A DNA stretch of 64,000 nt from Flavobacteriales bacterium (GCA_016710965.1 JADJTW010000012.1:1-64000); one strand, 5' to 3'; shown: positions 1 through 7,078, counted from the first letter of the stretch. A program made the numbers and translations. The notes: generated from the letters alone by a model not told the origin.

Positions 1-262
1 ACCACTTGGGCTATCCGATCTACTATCAAGCTCATTTCCTACGCCAAGGTGCTCGGTGCTTATCCACATCCTCCTGCCCATGGTGCCGGCGCGCGTGAAG
101 GAGTTGGCCTACTCCGGCTTCTTCATCGGGACCGTTTCGCCGTGCTTTCTTCATCGCGGTGGGGCTTATCCAGTGGAGCGACTCTTCGCTGATGCTCCTC
201 TTCATCGCCGTGCCCCTACTTCTGCCTACTGGCGGGTCACAAGCGCCTTTCCATACGCAGCG
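1..262 (+). pseudogene. DoxX-like membrane protein, C-terminal fragment, frameshifted
   Basis: The window opens inside a gene. Reading the three forward frames in turn gives a DoxX-like tail: HLGYPIY, then SYAKVLG, then LLPMVPARVKELAYSGFF, then FFIAVGLIQWSDSSLMLLF, LLLTG. The phrase KE(L/W)AY(S/A)GF after a hydrophobic helix, followed by another helix, is typical of the small four-helix DoxX-like family. At least three indels are needed to join the pieces, and the 5' end lies outside the window. A DoxX-like gene next to an SRPBCC gene, as seen here, is a common pairing. The assignment rests on recognised phrases only. Confidence 0.5.
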
Positions 263-290
263 CATCCACGAACCGATCACCCCAACCACC

Positions 291-819
291 ATGCCCTCTA
301 CATCCTCTCATCGGTCTCGCCGTTCTCATCGCACTCGTGCTCATCATTGCGAGCACTGTGCCTAACACCGTTCATTACGAACGCAGCACGGCGAATAACG
401 CCTCACCGGAGAAAGATCCTGTCGCACATCACCGACTTCCGCAAAGTGGACGCCCCGAGCCCGGGGGAGAAGAATTGTGATCCTGGCATGAAGCGCGAAT
501 ACAATGGCGCAATAAGCGGCGTGGGTGCTGTGTACCACTGGACCGGCAACAACCCAGCGGGCGGGGGTGCGATGGCATCCTCGGCGCGGACAGCACCGGC
601 GGAAGACGACACGCAGTTCATCAAGCCGTTCCAGACCACTTGTGCAGCCAACTTCCAGTTCACCCCGGTTACCAACGGAACCAACGTGCGCTGGAGCATG
701 GACGGCCCGAACCTTCATGGGCAAGGTGATGAGCCTCTTCATGAACATGGACAAGACGCATCGGGAAGGACCTCGAGGATGGGCTGGCGGGGCTGAAGGC
801 GGAAGCAGAAAAGGCCTGA
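291..819 (+). pseudogene. SRPBCC (START/Bet v1-like) family protein, frameshifted
   Basis: Joined across frames, this encodes a single N-terminal membrane helix (LIGLAVLIALVLIIAS), then HYERST, SPEK, ILSHITDFRKVDA, MKREYNG, GVGAVYHWTGN, QFIKPFQTT, FTPVTNGTNVRWSMDGPN, MGKVMSLFMNMDK, IGKDLEDGLAGLKAEAEKA and a stop at 817-819. That order and the total of about 176 codons match the common Bacteroidota SRPBCC protein of about 175 residues, which has a hydrophobic ligand pocket behind a membrane anchor. At least four indels break the frame (near 400, 470, 715 and 765). The gene is complete in extent but not translatable as given. No substrate is known. Confidence 0.7.
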
Positions 820-828
820 GCAGCGGGC

Positions 829-1250
829 TTAACGCCGCATTGCGTACGCCAGCAGGAACCCCTCCCCGTCCAGCACCCCATATCCGCAAAGTGGAAGTCC
901 TTCTTGTCGTAGGTGATAATGCACGCATCTGGCATCCACGGCGGAGTAGTACTGCATGCCGTCCCCCGGATCCTCAACACGCTTGTTGGCGAGGCGCGCT
1001 TGACAGTCGACGCACCGAGCGTGGTCAGTTCGAGCTTCTCCCGCCAGCAGACCGGCCTTCTTCTTTGGCCACCCGCTTGCCGCTCTTCTTTCCTCAGCGA
1101 AATACGCCCCGATCGCCATGCAAAAGGGGACGTGTACACCTCGAAGCGTTTGTCATCCGCAAGGCTCAGCACCCGCGCACAAGCACTGAAACGCGGGTAC
1201 TCATTACAGAGCACCGTCACCAACACGTTCGCATCCAAGAAGATCCGCAT
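829..1250 (-). pseudogene. PIN-domain toxin (VapC-like), frameshifted
   Basis: The minus strand starts with MRIFLDANVLV, the classic PIN-domain entry with its first acidic residue, and ends with IITYDKKDFHFADMGVLDGE and a short tail, the classic PIN exit (a D/N-x-x-D-F loop followed by the last strand). In between, pieces in different frames give VYTSPF, MAIGAYFAEER, KKKAGLLA, LELTTLGAST, VEDPGDGMQYYSAVDA. PIN toxins are Mg-dependent RNases. The ATG overlaps the TGA of the upstream antitoxin as TGATG, so translation would be coupled. At least three indels break the frame around 870-1130. Whether these are sequencing errors or true decay cannot be told here. Confidence 0.72.
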
Positions 1251-1505
1251 CACTTGCGGCGACGACTGGCCAGGTAATCCTTCTTCACGCTCCGGGCCGC
1301 GTTCTTGCGCACGGTCGCTTCGCCTTCGGCCACCCACTGACCCAATCGCTTACGGGAAGTTCATCCAAGCTGCGGTAGTGCTGGTCGGTAACCTTGCTGA
1401 GCATGAACTCCACCAGGGCGAGAGGCTGATGTTGTTCGTCCTCGGCGAAGGCCTCGGCCCGCTCGGCCACGCCTGATCGAAACCGAGGGTGAGCTTGGTG
1501 TCCAT
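1250..1505 (-). pseudogene. Antitoxin of DUF6364-like type, frameshifted
   Basis: From the ATG at 1505 the minus strand reads MDTKLTLGFDQ, then in other frames AERAEAFAEDE, NNISLS, LVEFMLSKVTDQHYRSLDEL, PVSDWV, QWVAEGEATVRKNAARSVKK, DYLASRR and stop. The opening (x-TKLTL-x-x-D/E) and the helix with SLS-x-LVE-x-x-L are typical of DUF6364-like ribbon-helix-helix antitoxins that precede PIN toxins in Bacteroidota. Length would be about 85 residues, normal for the family. The stop overlaps the toxin start by one base. Three or more indels disrupt the frame. A well-formed promoter and an inverted repeat lie directly upstream, which argues the pair is or was functional and autoregulated. Confidence 0.65.
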
Positions 1506-1515
1506 GGAGAATTGA

Positions 1516-1556
1516 TGTTTGTACGGCAAATATACATATTCTATACGTACAAACAA
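1516..1556 (-). promoter_or_regulatory. Promoter and inverted-repeat operator of the PIN/DUF6364-like pair
   Basis: On the minus strand a TTG (1554-1556) is followed by exactly 19 bases and TATATTTG (1527-1534), a perfect fit to the Bacteroidota -33/-7 promoter. A 10-base inverted repeat, TGTTTGTACG (1516-1525) and its mirror (1546-1555), flanks the -7 box with a 20-base spacer, well placed for autorepression by the antitoxin. The antitoxin ATG (1505) lies about 15 bases downstream of the expected start of transcription. The promoter is seen in sequence; the operator role is inferred. Confidence 0.75.
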
Positions 1557-1603
1557 CAACAACGGTTGAACCGATCAGGGCGGACCAGCGCCTGCTTCTT
1601 GGA

Positions 1604-1711
1604 TCACCTCCTCATCCCCGAACTACGATCCGCAATCATCGCCTATCGTCATCGTGTCCCCATCATCCGCGATCTCCCGCATTTCCCTCGAACTGCCATC
1701 AGCGAGTTCAC
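1604..1711 (-). repeat. Decayed copy of the ffh 3' end (relic C)
   Basis: Read on the minus strand this resembles the last 120 bases of ffh (3561-3690): TGAAC, a GCAGTTCGAGG block, ATGATGGGG, GGCGATGAT, and GGGGATG followed by AGG AGG TGA. It is more diverged than the copy at 3128-3240 but shares with it the ending AGG AGG TGA TC, which ffh itself does not have. No intact reading frame is present. It lies between the end of the exported protein gene (1752) and the promoter of the toxin-antitoxin pair. Confidence 0.7.
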
Positions 1712-1751
1712 TCTTCGATTCCGGGCTCCACTACCATTGGTCAGTACCCAC

Positions 1752-2328
1752 TCAGTATTCCCATTCCTCGATCTCCGCGGTCGAATAAACCGGCCCAGTC
1801 CATTCTTGAAGACCCTGGAAGCCGGTATCCAGCATGATCCCGTTGGGTTGTATCTGGACTCGTCGCAACGCCATAAGGTCCGGCGGGTCTGTATAGACGG
1901 TATCTCCGAGCTGATGCTCGTTGGGTCTTACTTCTGCGATGTCGATGATACTTCCGGTCACGAACGTGTGGGCAAAGTATCGCGGATCGGGCATGGACAT
2001 GTCGATGTCGCAGTCCGGATGGATCTCTTTGAGCGCAACGACATGCAAGGCACCCACGTCGTAGGTCATGAGGAAAGTGAACGCACACACGCCTATGCTA
2101 TCTCCTATTAGCAGCACGCTCGCCCATAGCACGTCAGACAGCATCACGGTCGTATCGACATAGGCGCGTTTCCTCGTGCCAGGAGTATATCGTATCGAAC
2201 GCACCGAAAGCCTCTAGGTCTGCATTCGTCAGTTCCTCCTGCTGGGCGAGGCGATCCCTGATGGTCTGCGCACTTGACGGCACTGCCAGCAAGATGAACA
2301 CACCAGCAATCGATACAAGGCGCGACAT
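1752..2328 (-). CDS. Hypothetical exported or membrane protein, one frameshift
   Basis: From the ATG at 2328 the minus strand encodes a hydrophobic signal-like segment ending VPSSAQ, then TIRDRLAQQEELTNADLEAF. The frame is lost near 2165-2170 (around ACGCGCC). The neighbouring frame continues with AYVDTTVMLSDV, a strongly hydrophobic stretch (VLWASVLLIGD to AFTFLMTY) and a soluble tail ending EIEEWEY. Together this would be about 191 residues with an N-terminal signal and one internal membrane segment. I do not recognise the family. It sits in the ffh-tail duplication region, after relic B and before relic C, so it may be a strongly diverged or unrelated passenger of the same process. Confidence 0.5.
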
Positions 2329-2353
2329 GGGATGCTCGTACAGACAACGAACA

Positions 2354-2454
2354 CCTTCGCATCCCCGATCTGTTGTATCTGCGATCATCGCCTTGGTCTT
2401 GTCCCCATCATCCGTGATCGTCCGCGTCTCCTCGAACTGCTATCAGCTTGTTCA
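2354..2454 (-). repeat. Decayed copy of the ffh 3' end (relic B)
   Basis: On the minus strand TGAACAAGCTGAT, GCAGTTCGAGGAGACGCGGA, GATGATGGGGACAAGACCAA and GGCGATGATCGCAGAT repeat, with small changes, the ffh sequence at 3570-3690 that encodes NKLMKQFEETRK and MMGDKTKMKAMM. Its first bases form the stop codon of the preceding RKPKQ gene (2452-2454), so the junction between gene and relic falls at TGAACAA, as in relic A. Confidence 0.82.
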
Positions 2455-2775
2455 CTGCTTCGGCTTGCGTAATGTCCAAACGTAGAACATACTCGAGGAC
2501 ATCTCCCCAGGTGTGGCCAACTGAGCTTCGAACAGTTCCCAACCCTGTTCCTCCAGCGATTGGATTTTCGCGATGAAGAACGCCCTGTCCCTGTCGTTCT
2601 CCTTGCCCACCAAGTCTTTCAACAGGAACACTTCCAAAGGCGAGGGGAACATTTCGATCTCGATCCGTCGAGCGAAAGGACTGTATTCCACGATCACGTA
2701 ATCGTAGACGACGTTCTGCGCACTTCCTTCAAAGAGGCAGGCTGCGAAGGCCAGGAAGAGAATGAGCTTCTTCAT
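2452..2775 (-). CDS. Small exported protein, RKPKQ family, copy 3
   Basis: 107 residues with an N-terminal signal peptide (MKKLILFLAFAACLFEGSAQ). The mature part has YDYVIVE near its start, a central P-L-E-V segment, then LEEQGWELFEA and the ending VWTLRKPKQ. Two neighbours (2786-3100, 3238-3549) share this plan: signal peptide, x-EE/S-x-GW-x-(L/V)-(F/Y), a final aromatic-rich strand, and exactly RKPKQ at the C terminus. It starts 10 bases after the stop of copy 2, so the two are probably co-transcribed. No family or function is recognised. It is likely periplasmic, since there is no lipobox and no sorting domain. Confidence 0.78.
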   Translation of the reverse strand: MKKLILFLAFAACLFEGSAQNVVYDYVIVEYSPFARRIEIEMFPSPLEVFLLKDLVGKENDRDRAFFIAKIQSLEEQGWELFEAQLATPGEMSSSMFYVWTLRKPKQ

Positions 2776-2785
2776 CGGTCAGGGG

Positions 2786-3100
2786 TTACTGCTTCGGCTT
2801 GCGCATGATCCAAGTCTCAGTTGGCTCTTTCCAGACCGTATACACTTCCCATCCCTTCTCTTCAAATTCTCTGACTAGCGCGAAATATGCTTTCGAACGC
2901 GCTGCTGCGGACCTCGCGAGAACGCCTTCTTCACCCTTTTCGATAAACCATGTGACGACTCGAATTGGATCGGTCGTCGAACTGATCACGATCTCGTCAT
3001 TCACCTGCTCGATGCGGACATAATCGAACACCTGTGCTTGCACTGACCAAGTGCAGAAGCACAACAGGAAGTAGGTTAGAAAGGAGGTTCTCAAGGTCAT
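2786..3100 (-). CDS. Small exported protein, RKPKQ family, copy 2
   Basis: 104 residues. The signal peptide ends SVQAQ, then FDYVRIEQVNDEIVISS, TDPIRVV, VREFEEKGWEVYTVWKEPTE and TWIMRKPKQ. It is clearly paralogous to copies 1 and 3 in length, signal peptide, the GW-E-V-Y motif and the terminal RKPKQ. The start follows relic A of the ffh tail by about 25 bases. An AGGAGGTGATC in that relic mimics a perfect Shine-Dalgarno site but lies over 20 bases from the ATG and is explained by the relic's Arg-Arg-stop codons. Function unknown. Confidence 0.78.
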   Translation of the reverse strand: MTLRTSFLTYFLLCFCTWSVQAQVFDYVRIEQVNDEIVISSTTDPIRVVTWFIEKGEEGVLARSAAARSKAYFALVREFEEKGWEVYTVWKEPTETWIMRKPKQ

Positions 3101-3127
3101 GTGATTGATGGGGCCCCTACAGTATGA

Positions 3128-3240
3128 TCACCTCCTCATCCCCTGCGCCTGTTGCATCTGCGATCATCGCCTTCATCTTCGTCTTGTCCCCCATCATCCG
3201 TGAACTTCCGCGTCTCCTCGAACTGCTAGAAGTTTGTTCA
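3128..3240 (-). repeat. Decayed copy of the ffh 3' end (relic A)
   Basis: This is the best preserved relic. On the minus strand, TGAACAA, AGCAGTTCGAGGAGACGCGG, ATGATGGGGGACAAGACGAA, GATGAAGGCGATGAT, CAGATGCAACAGGCGCAGGG, then ATG AGG AGG TGA. The last part would encode QMQQAQGMRR-stop exactly as ffh does, but with AGG AGG TGA in place of CGT CGG TAA. Internal changes destroy the frame. Its first bases provide the stop codon of the RKPKQ gene at 3238. Confidence 0.88.
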
Positions 3241-3549
3241 CTGCTTCGGCTTGCGCAAGATCCAAATACCATATGGTCCGGACGCCATCACCTCAAAGTC
3301 GAAAAGCGTCCAGCCTTGACTTTCATAGTCTTTGACAAGCTGCATGACTTGGCCGACATGCAGGCCGCGCAACGCGAGTGGGTCCTTTCCCTGTAACTCG
3401 ATCCTTCGTTCAGCGGAATCGGTCCTTACGATCATCACACCATTGCCATCGTGCTGGATCCAGCACAGGTCATTCTCCCTATCAGGTGATTGCGCCATCC
3501 CGGAGCCAGTGAACATGGCCAGCATGGTGATCAGGATCAGTCGTTGCAT
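3238..3549 (-). CDS. Small exported protein, RKPKQ family, copy 1
   Basis: 103 residues from the ATG at 3549, twelve bases after the ffh stop (3561). The signal peptide ends GSGMAQ. The mature protein has LCWIQHDGNGVMIV, RRIELQGKDPLALR, VKDYESQGWTLFDFEVM and the ending GIWILRKPKQ. Position directly after intact ffh makes this the likely ancestral member of the local family. Because ffh carries a one-base insertion, an automatic caller would fuse this protein to the C terminus of Ffh; the signal peptide and internal ATG show it is a separate gene. Function unknown. Confidence 0.8.
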   Translation of the reverse strand: MQRLILITMLAMFTGSGMAQSPDRENDLCWIQHDGNGVMIVRTDSAERRIELQGKDPLALRGLHVGQVMQLVKDYESQGWTLFDFEVMASGPYGIWILRKPKQ

Positions 3550-3560
3550 GACATTGACGT

Positions 3561-4902
3561 TTACCGACGCATTCCCTGCGCCTGTTGCATCTGCTGCATC
3601 ATCGCCTTCATCTTGGTCTTGTCCCCCATCATCTTCATCATCTTCCGCGTCTCCTCGAACTGCTTCATCAGCTTGTTCACCGCTTCGATGTTGGTGCCGC
3701 TGCCCTTGGCCAGGCGCGCGCGACGGCTGCCGTTGATGACCGATGGGTTCTTCCGCTCTTCCGGCGTCATGCTCTTGATGATCGCCTCGATGCCCTTTGA
3801 ACGCATCATCGGGGATGTCGATGTTCTTCATCGCCTTGCCCACGCCGGGGATCATGCCCATGAGGTCCTTCATGTTCCCCATCTTCTTGATCTGCCCGAT
3901 CTGCTCCAGGAAATCGTCGAAGCCGAACTGGTCCTTCGCGATCTTCTTGTTCAGCTCGCGCGCGGCCTTCTCATCGAAATGCTCCTGCGCCTTCTCCACC
4001 AGCGAGACCACGTCGCCCATGCCCAGGATGCGGCCGGCCATGCGGTCCGGGTGGAACTCGTCCAGCGCCTCCATCTTCTCGCCGGTGCCGATGAACTTGA
4101 TCGGCTTGTCCACCACACTGCGGATCGATAGCGCCGCACCGCCGCGCGCATCGCCATCGAGCTTCGTCAGCACCACGCCGTCGATGTTCAGGCGCTCGTT
4201 GAAGGCCTTGGCGGTGTTCACCGCGTCCTGACCGGTCATGGCGTCCACCACGAAGAGCGTCTCCTGCGGGTTGATCGCCTTCTTGATCGCGGCGATCTCG
4301 TCCATCATCTTCTCATCGATCGCCAGGCGGCCGGCGGTATCGATGATCACGGCCGTGAAGCCGTGCTGCTTGGCATGCGCGATCGCGTTCTTCGCGATGC
4401 TCACCGGATCCTTGTTCTCGCGCTCGCTGTACACCTCGATCTCCAGCTGCTTGCCCAGCGTCTCCAACTGGTCGATGGCCGCCGGGCGGTACACGTCGCA
4501 GCGGCGGAGCAGCACGCGCTTGCCCTTTTTGCGGATGTAGTTGGCCAGCTTGCCGCTGAAGGTGGTCTTACCCGAGCCCTGCAGGCCGCTCATCAGCACC
4601 ACCGTGGGGTTGCCACCCAGGTTGATGCCCGCGCTCTGCCCGCCCATCAGCTCGGCGAGCTCGTCGTGCGTGATCTTGGTGAGCAGCTGGCCGGGGCTCA
4701 CGCTCGTGAGCACGTTCTGGCCCAGCGCCTTGGCTTTTACGCGATCGGTGAAATCCTTCGCCGTCTTGAAGTTCACGTCGGCATCCAGCAGCGCGCGGCG
4801 GATCTCCTTGGTGGTCTCCGCCACGTTGATCTCCGTGATCTGCCCCTGGCCCTTGAGGACCTTGAAGGCCCGCTCCAGCTTGTCACTTAAGTTCTCGAAC
4901 AT
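3561..4902 (-). CDS. ffh: Signal recognition particle protein Ffh, one frameshift
   Basis: Ffh binds signal sequences and 4.5S RNA and, with FtsY, delivers nascent membrane proteins to the Sec translocon. The N and G domains are intact: the P-loop GLQGSGKTT near residue 107, DVYRPAAIDQL, DTAGR, TKLDGDARGG and FIGTGEKM. The M domain follows (FGFDDFLEQI, IPGVGKAMKN, NPSVINGSRRARLAKGSG), with a Met-rich tail ending QQAQGMRR. The frame breaks in AAAGGG at about 3799-3805; removing one base restores FKGIEAIIKSM and the natural end at 3561, giving about 446 residues, normal for the family. A TACCTTCG box lies 29 bases before the ATG. Confidence 0.95.
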
Positions 4903-4962
4903 CGAAAAGGAAATTGAGGTGTGCGAAGGTAGCCGCCCGGCCCCGCTCGGTTACCCTGCTCG

Positions 4963-5022
4963 GGTGGACAGGGTGGACGCGGTGGACCGTGCCGCCCGTC
5001 CACTTGGTCCACCCCGTCCACC
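4963..5022. repeat. GGTGGAC inverted repeat between ffh and the four-helix-bundle gene
   Basis: Three GGTGGAC heptamers (4963-4987) face three GTCCAC copies (4998-5022), giving a 25-base imperfect hairpin with a 10-base loop. Such GTGGAC/GTCCAC iterations are often found beside four-helix-bundle (23S intervening-sequence-like) genes in Bacteroidota, from memory of similar loci. The repeat sits in the divergent intergenic region and could act as a transcript hairpin or part of a mobile unit. Confidence 0.65.
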
Positions 5023-5049
5023 TGCCACCAAGGAAGCTACCTTGGCCCT

Positions 5050-5631
5050 ATGCCCGAGCGGAAGCCGCCCAGCGATGTGTTCCCCAAGAGCGGCGGCTAC
5101 AAGAAGCTCGTCAGTTTCAAGGTGGCCGAATTGCTATACGATGTCACCGTGCGCTTCTGCGACAAGTTCATCCCTTTGAGCAGCCGCACCCATGACCAGA
5201 TGGTGCAAGCCGCCCGCAGCGGCACGCGCAACATTGCCGAGGGCAGCACCTTCAGCGCCACGTCGAAGAAGATCGAGATGAACCTCACGAATGTGGCGAA
5301 GAGCAGTTTGGTGGAACTGAAGGACGACTACACTTCGTTCCTGCGGCAGCGCAAGCTCCCGCTCTGGCCGCTGACCGAACCTCTTCGCCAGGAATTGATA
5401 GACCAACGTTGCAAGACCGCCGATGAAGTGGCCGCCTGGTGCAAGGCCGTTCACGAGCGCGATAGGTCACGGACCTACGCCCGGAACTCGCGGCCAACGC
5501 GGGCCATGTGTTGTGTATGGTGGCCATCCAGCCTGCTCGATCGCCAACTCCAAAGCCAGGGCGAGACCTTCAAGAAGGAAGGCGGCTTCAGCGAGCGGCT
5601 CTACCGCGTGCGGAAGGACGCGCGCGATTGA
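5050..5631 (+). CDS. Four helix bundle protein with suffix domain, two compensating frameshifts
   Basis: About 193 residues. The core, YKKLVSFKVAELLYDVTVRF, AARSGTRNIAEGS, KKIEMNLTNVAKSSLVELKD and DYTSFLRQRKLPLW, is the four-helix-bundle fold first found in 23S rRNA intervening sequences (S23/IVP-like, TIGR02436). The end, LLDRQLQSQGETFKKEGGF and SERLYRVRK, matches the four-helix-bundle suffix domain, which distinguishes the longer subfamily. Between about 5462 and 5532 the sequence runs in another frame that reads LRPELAANAGHVLCMVAIQ, as expected for the family, so two indels cancel each other. The start is supported by TACCTTGG exactly 12 bases before the ATG. Function in the cell is unknown. 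Confidence 0.82.
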   Translation: MPERKPPSDVFPKSGGYKKLVSFKVAELLYDVTVRFCDKFIPLSSRTHDQMVQAARSGTRNIAEGSTFSATSKKIEMNLTNVAKSSLVELKDDYTSFLRQRKLPLWPLTEPLRQELIDQRCKTADEVAAWCKAVHERDRSRTYARNSRPTRAMCCVWWPSSLLDRQLQSQGETFKKEGGFSERLYRVRKDARD

Positions 5632-5844
5632 AAGTTGCTTTGGGCGTGCCCCTCTCCCACGCGGAAGCCACGCACGGGTCGGGTGCTACGCTACAGCCTG
5701 CTTGCCGTGTCCAGCGGTCGCGGCACTGCGGGGGCTCCTTGCGGTCGCCTCCTCGTTGCACGCGCCCGTAAGGCCACGTCGGCGCAGGGCTGCCGCTTCG
5801 CCCCCTCACGCTATCGCCGCAGCCGTCAGCGGTACCTTCGGCTC
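5632..5844. other. GC-rich intergenic stretch without a credible gene
   Basis: This 213-base stretch shows no family-like reading frame. It begins with TTTGGGCGTGC, which recurs near 6595, and is dense in GCGG and CGCC words, resembling the GC-rich dispersed intergenic elements of high-GC Bacteroidota. The last bases (TACCTTCG at 5833-5840) are the promoter-like box of the next gene. Confidence 0.4.
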
Positions 5845-6566
5845 ATGCAAAAAGCAACAGGCGAAGTCGTAGTTGAGGATTGCTTTGACTCAGCGGCGCG
5901 AGAACTTGAGAAGTTCTTCAATACAGATGAACTTGTCATTCGAAACGTGGGGGTTCTGCCGTCTTGGCGACGAGGACCATCTTGGCGAGTGCTTCAGCCA
6001 CAACGAAAAGGGCAATCCACATAACGCACTTGCTTGTCAGTTGGACAGCGGTTTGCGCCGGGTTCACCGATTTGTCTCCACCACCGAGCATGATGAAGAC
6101 GTAGAGTACTCGCTCAACATGTTCATACTCATTCTGTATTTGGAGGTCGAAAAGCTCCATACTGTTTTCGCGTCCTTGGCATCACGCATGATTGGGTCCA
6201 AGAGAATTGGCCCATCCTAGTTGAGATTCGAAGTGGGCCAACTTCGTAAAGCATCCTAAGGGATTCCTGTTCACCCATCATCCGAACTACATCATTGAAG
6301 GCCAACCGACGGCGGGTCACAGCAACAGGACTTTTGTCTTGGACTATGGTTTCGTCGTGCGGTTGTACAACCATGAGGATGATCGACGCTGGAAACAAAC
6401 CATTAGAGAACTAGCGAACAAGGATGATGTGGTAGTAGTGTTTCCTGATCCCGCTCGTGTTGCACGAGAATACATGTCGGTCTGTCAATCCTTTTGTGAC
6501 AAGATCGAGGACAATGAGCACTTCAAGGGAATCTTACGCCGGATAACGACAATCGAGGACTACTAA
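5845..6566 (+). CDS. Hypothetical cytoplasmic protein, several frameshifts
   Basis: The start ATG at 5845 lies 12 bases after the T of TACCTTCG. Joined across frames, the product reads MQKATGEVVVEDCFDSAARE, LEKFFNTDELVIRN, FCRLGDEDHLGECFSHNEKG, VHRFVSTTEHDEDVEY, ITHDWVQENWPILVEIR, KWANFVKHPKGFLFTHHPNY, TFVLDYGFVVRLYNHEDD, RRWKQTIRELANKDDVVVVF, and ends RRITTIEDY. That is about 240 residues, hydrophilic, with no signal peptide. At least three indels (near 5940, 6175 and 6230) interrupt it. The A/T content is higher than in neighbouring genes, hinting at a foreign origin. I do not recognise the family. It lies just before the repeat-flanked toxin-antitoxin cassette. Confidence 0.5.
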
Positions 6567-6623
6567 CCGGGTACCCAGTCTTTGGCCCTAGTGTTTGGGC
6601 GTGCGTTGGCCTGTTGCGCTGTG

Positions 6624-6677
6624 GGCCGTCCCCTCGTGCCAGCGGTTCTCCCCTCCGGCAGCGTCTCCGTCCATGCG
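6624..6677 (+). repeat. Direct repeat, left copy, flanking the DUF433/DUF5615 cassette
   Basis: GGCCGTCCCCTCGTGCCAGC, GGTTCTCCCCTCCGGC and ATGCG recur at 7474-7528 in the same orientation with about 45 of 54 bases matching. The copies are 850 bases apart and bracket the toxin-antitoxin pair. The surrounding 6567-6838 holds no other credible gene. Confidence 0.65.
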
Positions 6678-6838
6678 TCACCCATGCCTTCGGCAGGTAA
6701 ACGCGTGAGCGATCGCACCGGGAAAGCCCGGAGTCTCGACGCGTCGGGTTTGGCGTGATCCAAGGGAAGAACTACTCAACCTCCTCTCCCACCCACCGCT
6801 CTATCTTTGGGCATCCCCGATGTTTTTGGGGTGAAAAC

Positions 6839-7072
6839 ATGCTCGACTGGCACCAGCATATCGCAGCGGATCCGCAGGTGATGTACGGCAAGCCGTGCAT
6901 CAAGGGCACGCGCATTCCCGTGGACCTGATCCTGGACAAGCTCGCCGCCGGCCAGACCATCGAGGACCTGCTGGAAGGCTACCCGCAGCTCACGCGCGAG
7001 AACATCCAGGCCTGCCTGCAGTACGGTGCGGATTCGGTGCGCAACGACATCGACCTGCCCTTCGCATCCTGA
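6839..7072 (+). CDS. DUF433 family antitoxin
   Basis: 77 residues. MLDWHQHIAADPQVMYGKPC, IKGTRIPVDLILDKLAAGQT, IEDLLEGYPQLTRENIQACL is a textbook DUF433 sequence, a winged-helix-like antitoxin whose core is G-K-P-x-I-x-GTRIPV and L-x-x-YP-x-L. These pair with PIN-like DUF5615 toxins, and here the toxin gene follows after six bases. The ATG at 6839 is chosen because the family begins just before the W-x-x-x-I segment. A TATCTTTG box at 6802-6809 matches the -7 consensus, but no good TTG is present at -33. Confidence 0.93.
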   Translation: MLDWHQHIAADPQVMYGKPCIKGTRIPVDLILDKLAAGQTIEDLLEGYPQLTRENIQACLQYGADSVRNDIDLPFAS

Positions 7073-7078
7073 CGGCCC

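Noticed and set aside
56..796. Single 246-residue forward frame across the window start
   Set aside because: Only its second half matches the SRPBCC family; the first half is out-of-frame DoxX-like and SRPBCC sequence. Family phrases from several frames explain the region better.
1600..1612. GGATCACCTCCT, identical to the 16S rRNA 3' end
   Set aside because: Only 12 bases match and no upstream 16S sequence is present. The match is explained by the antisense of Arg-Arg-stop codons in an ffh-tail relic.
3238..4902. A fused 554-residue Ffh with a C-terminal exported domain
   Set aside because: One extra base in AAAGGG near 3800 causes the read-through. The other frame gives the normal Ffh tail, and the second protein has its own ATG and signal peptide.
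5635..5844. N-terminal extension of the unknown gene at 5845 into the GC-rich stretch
   Set aside because: The stretch has repeat-like composition, and the ATG at 5845 has the promoter-like box at the usual 12-base distance.
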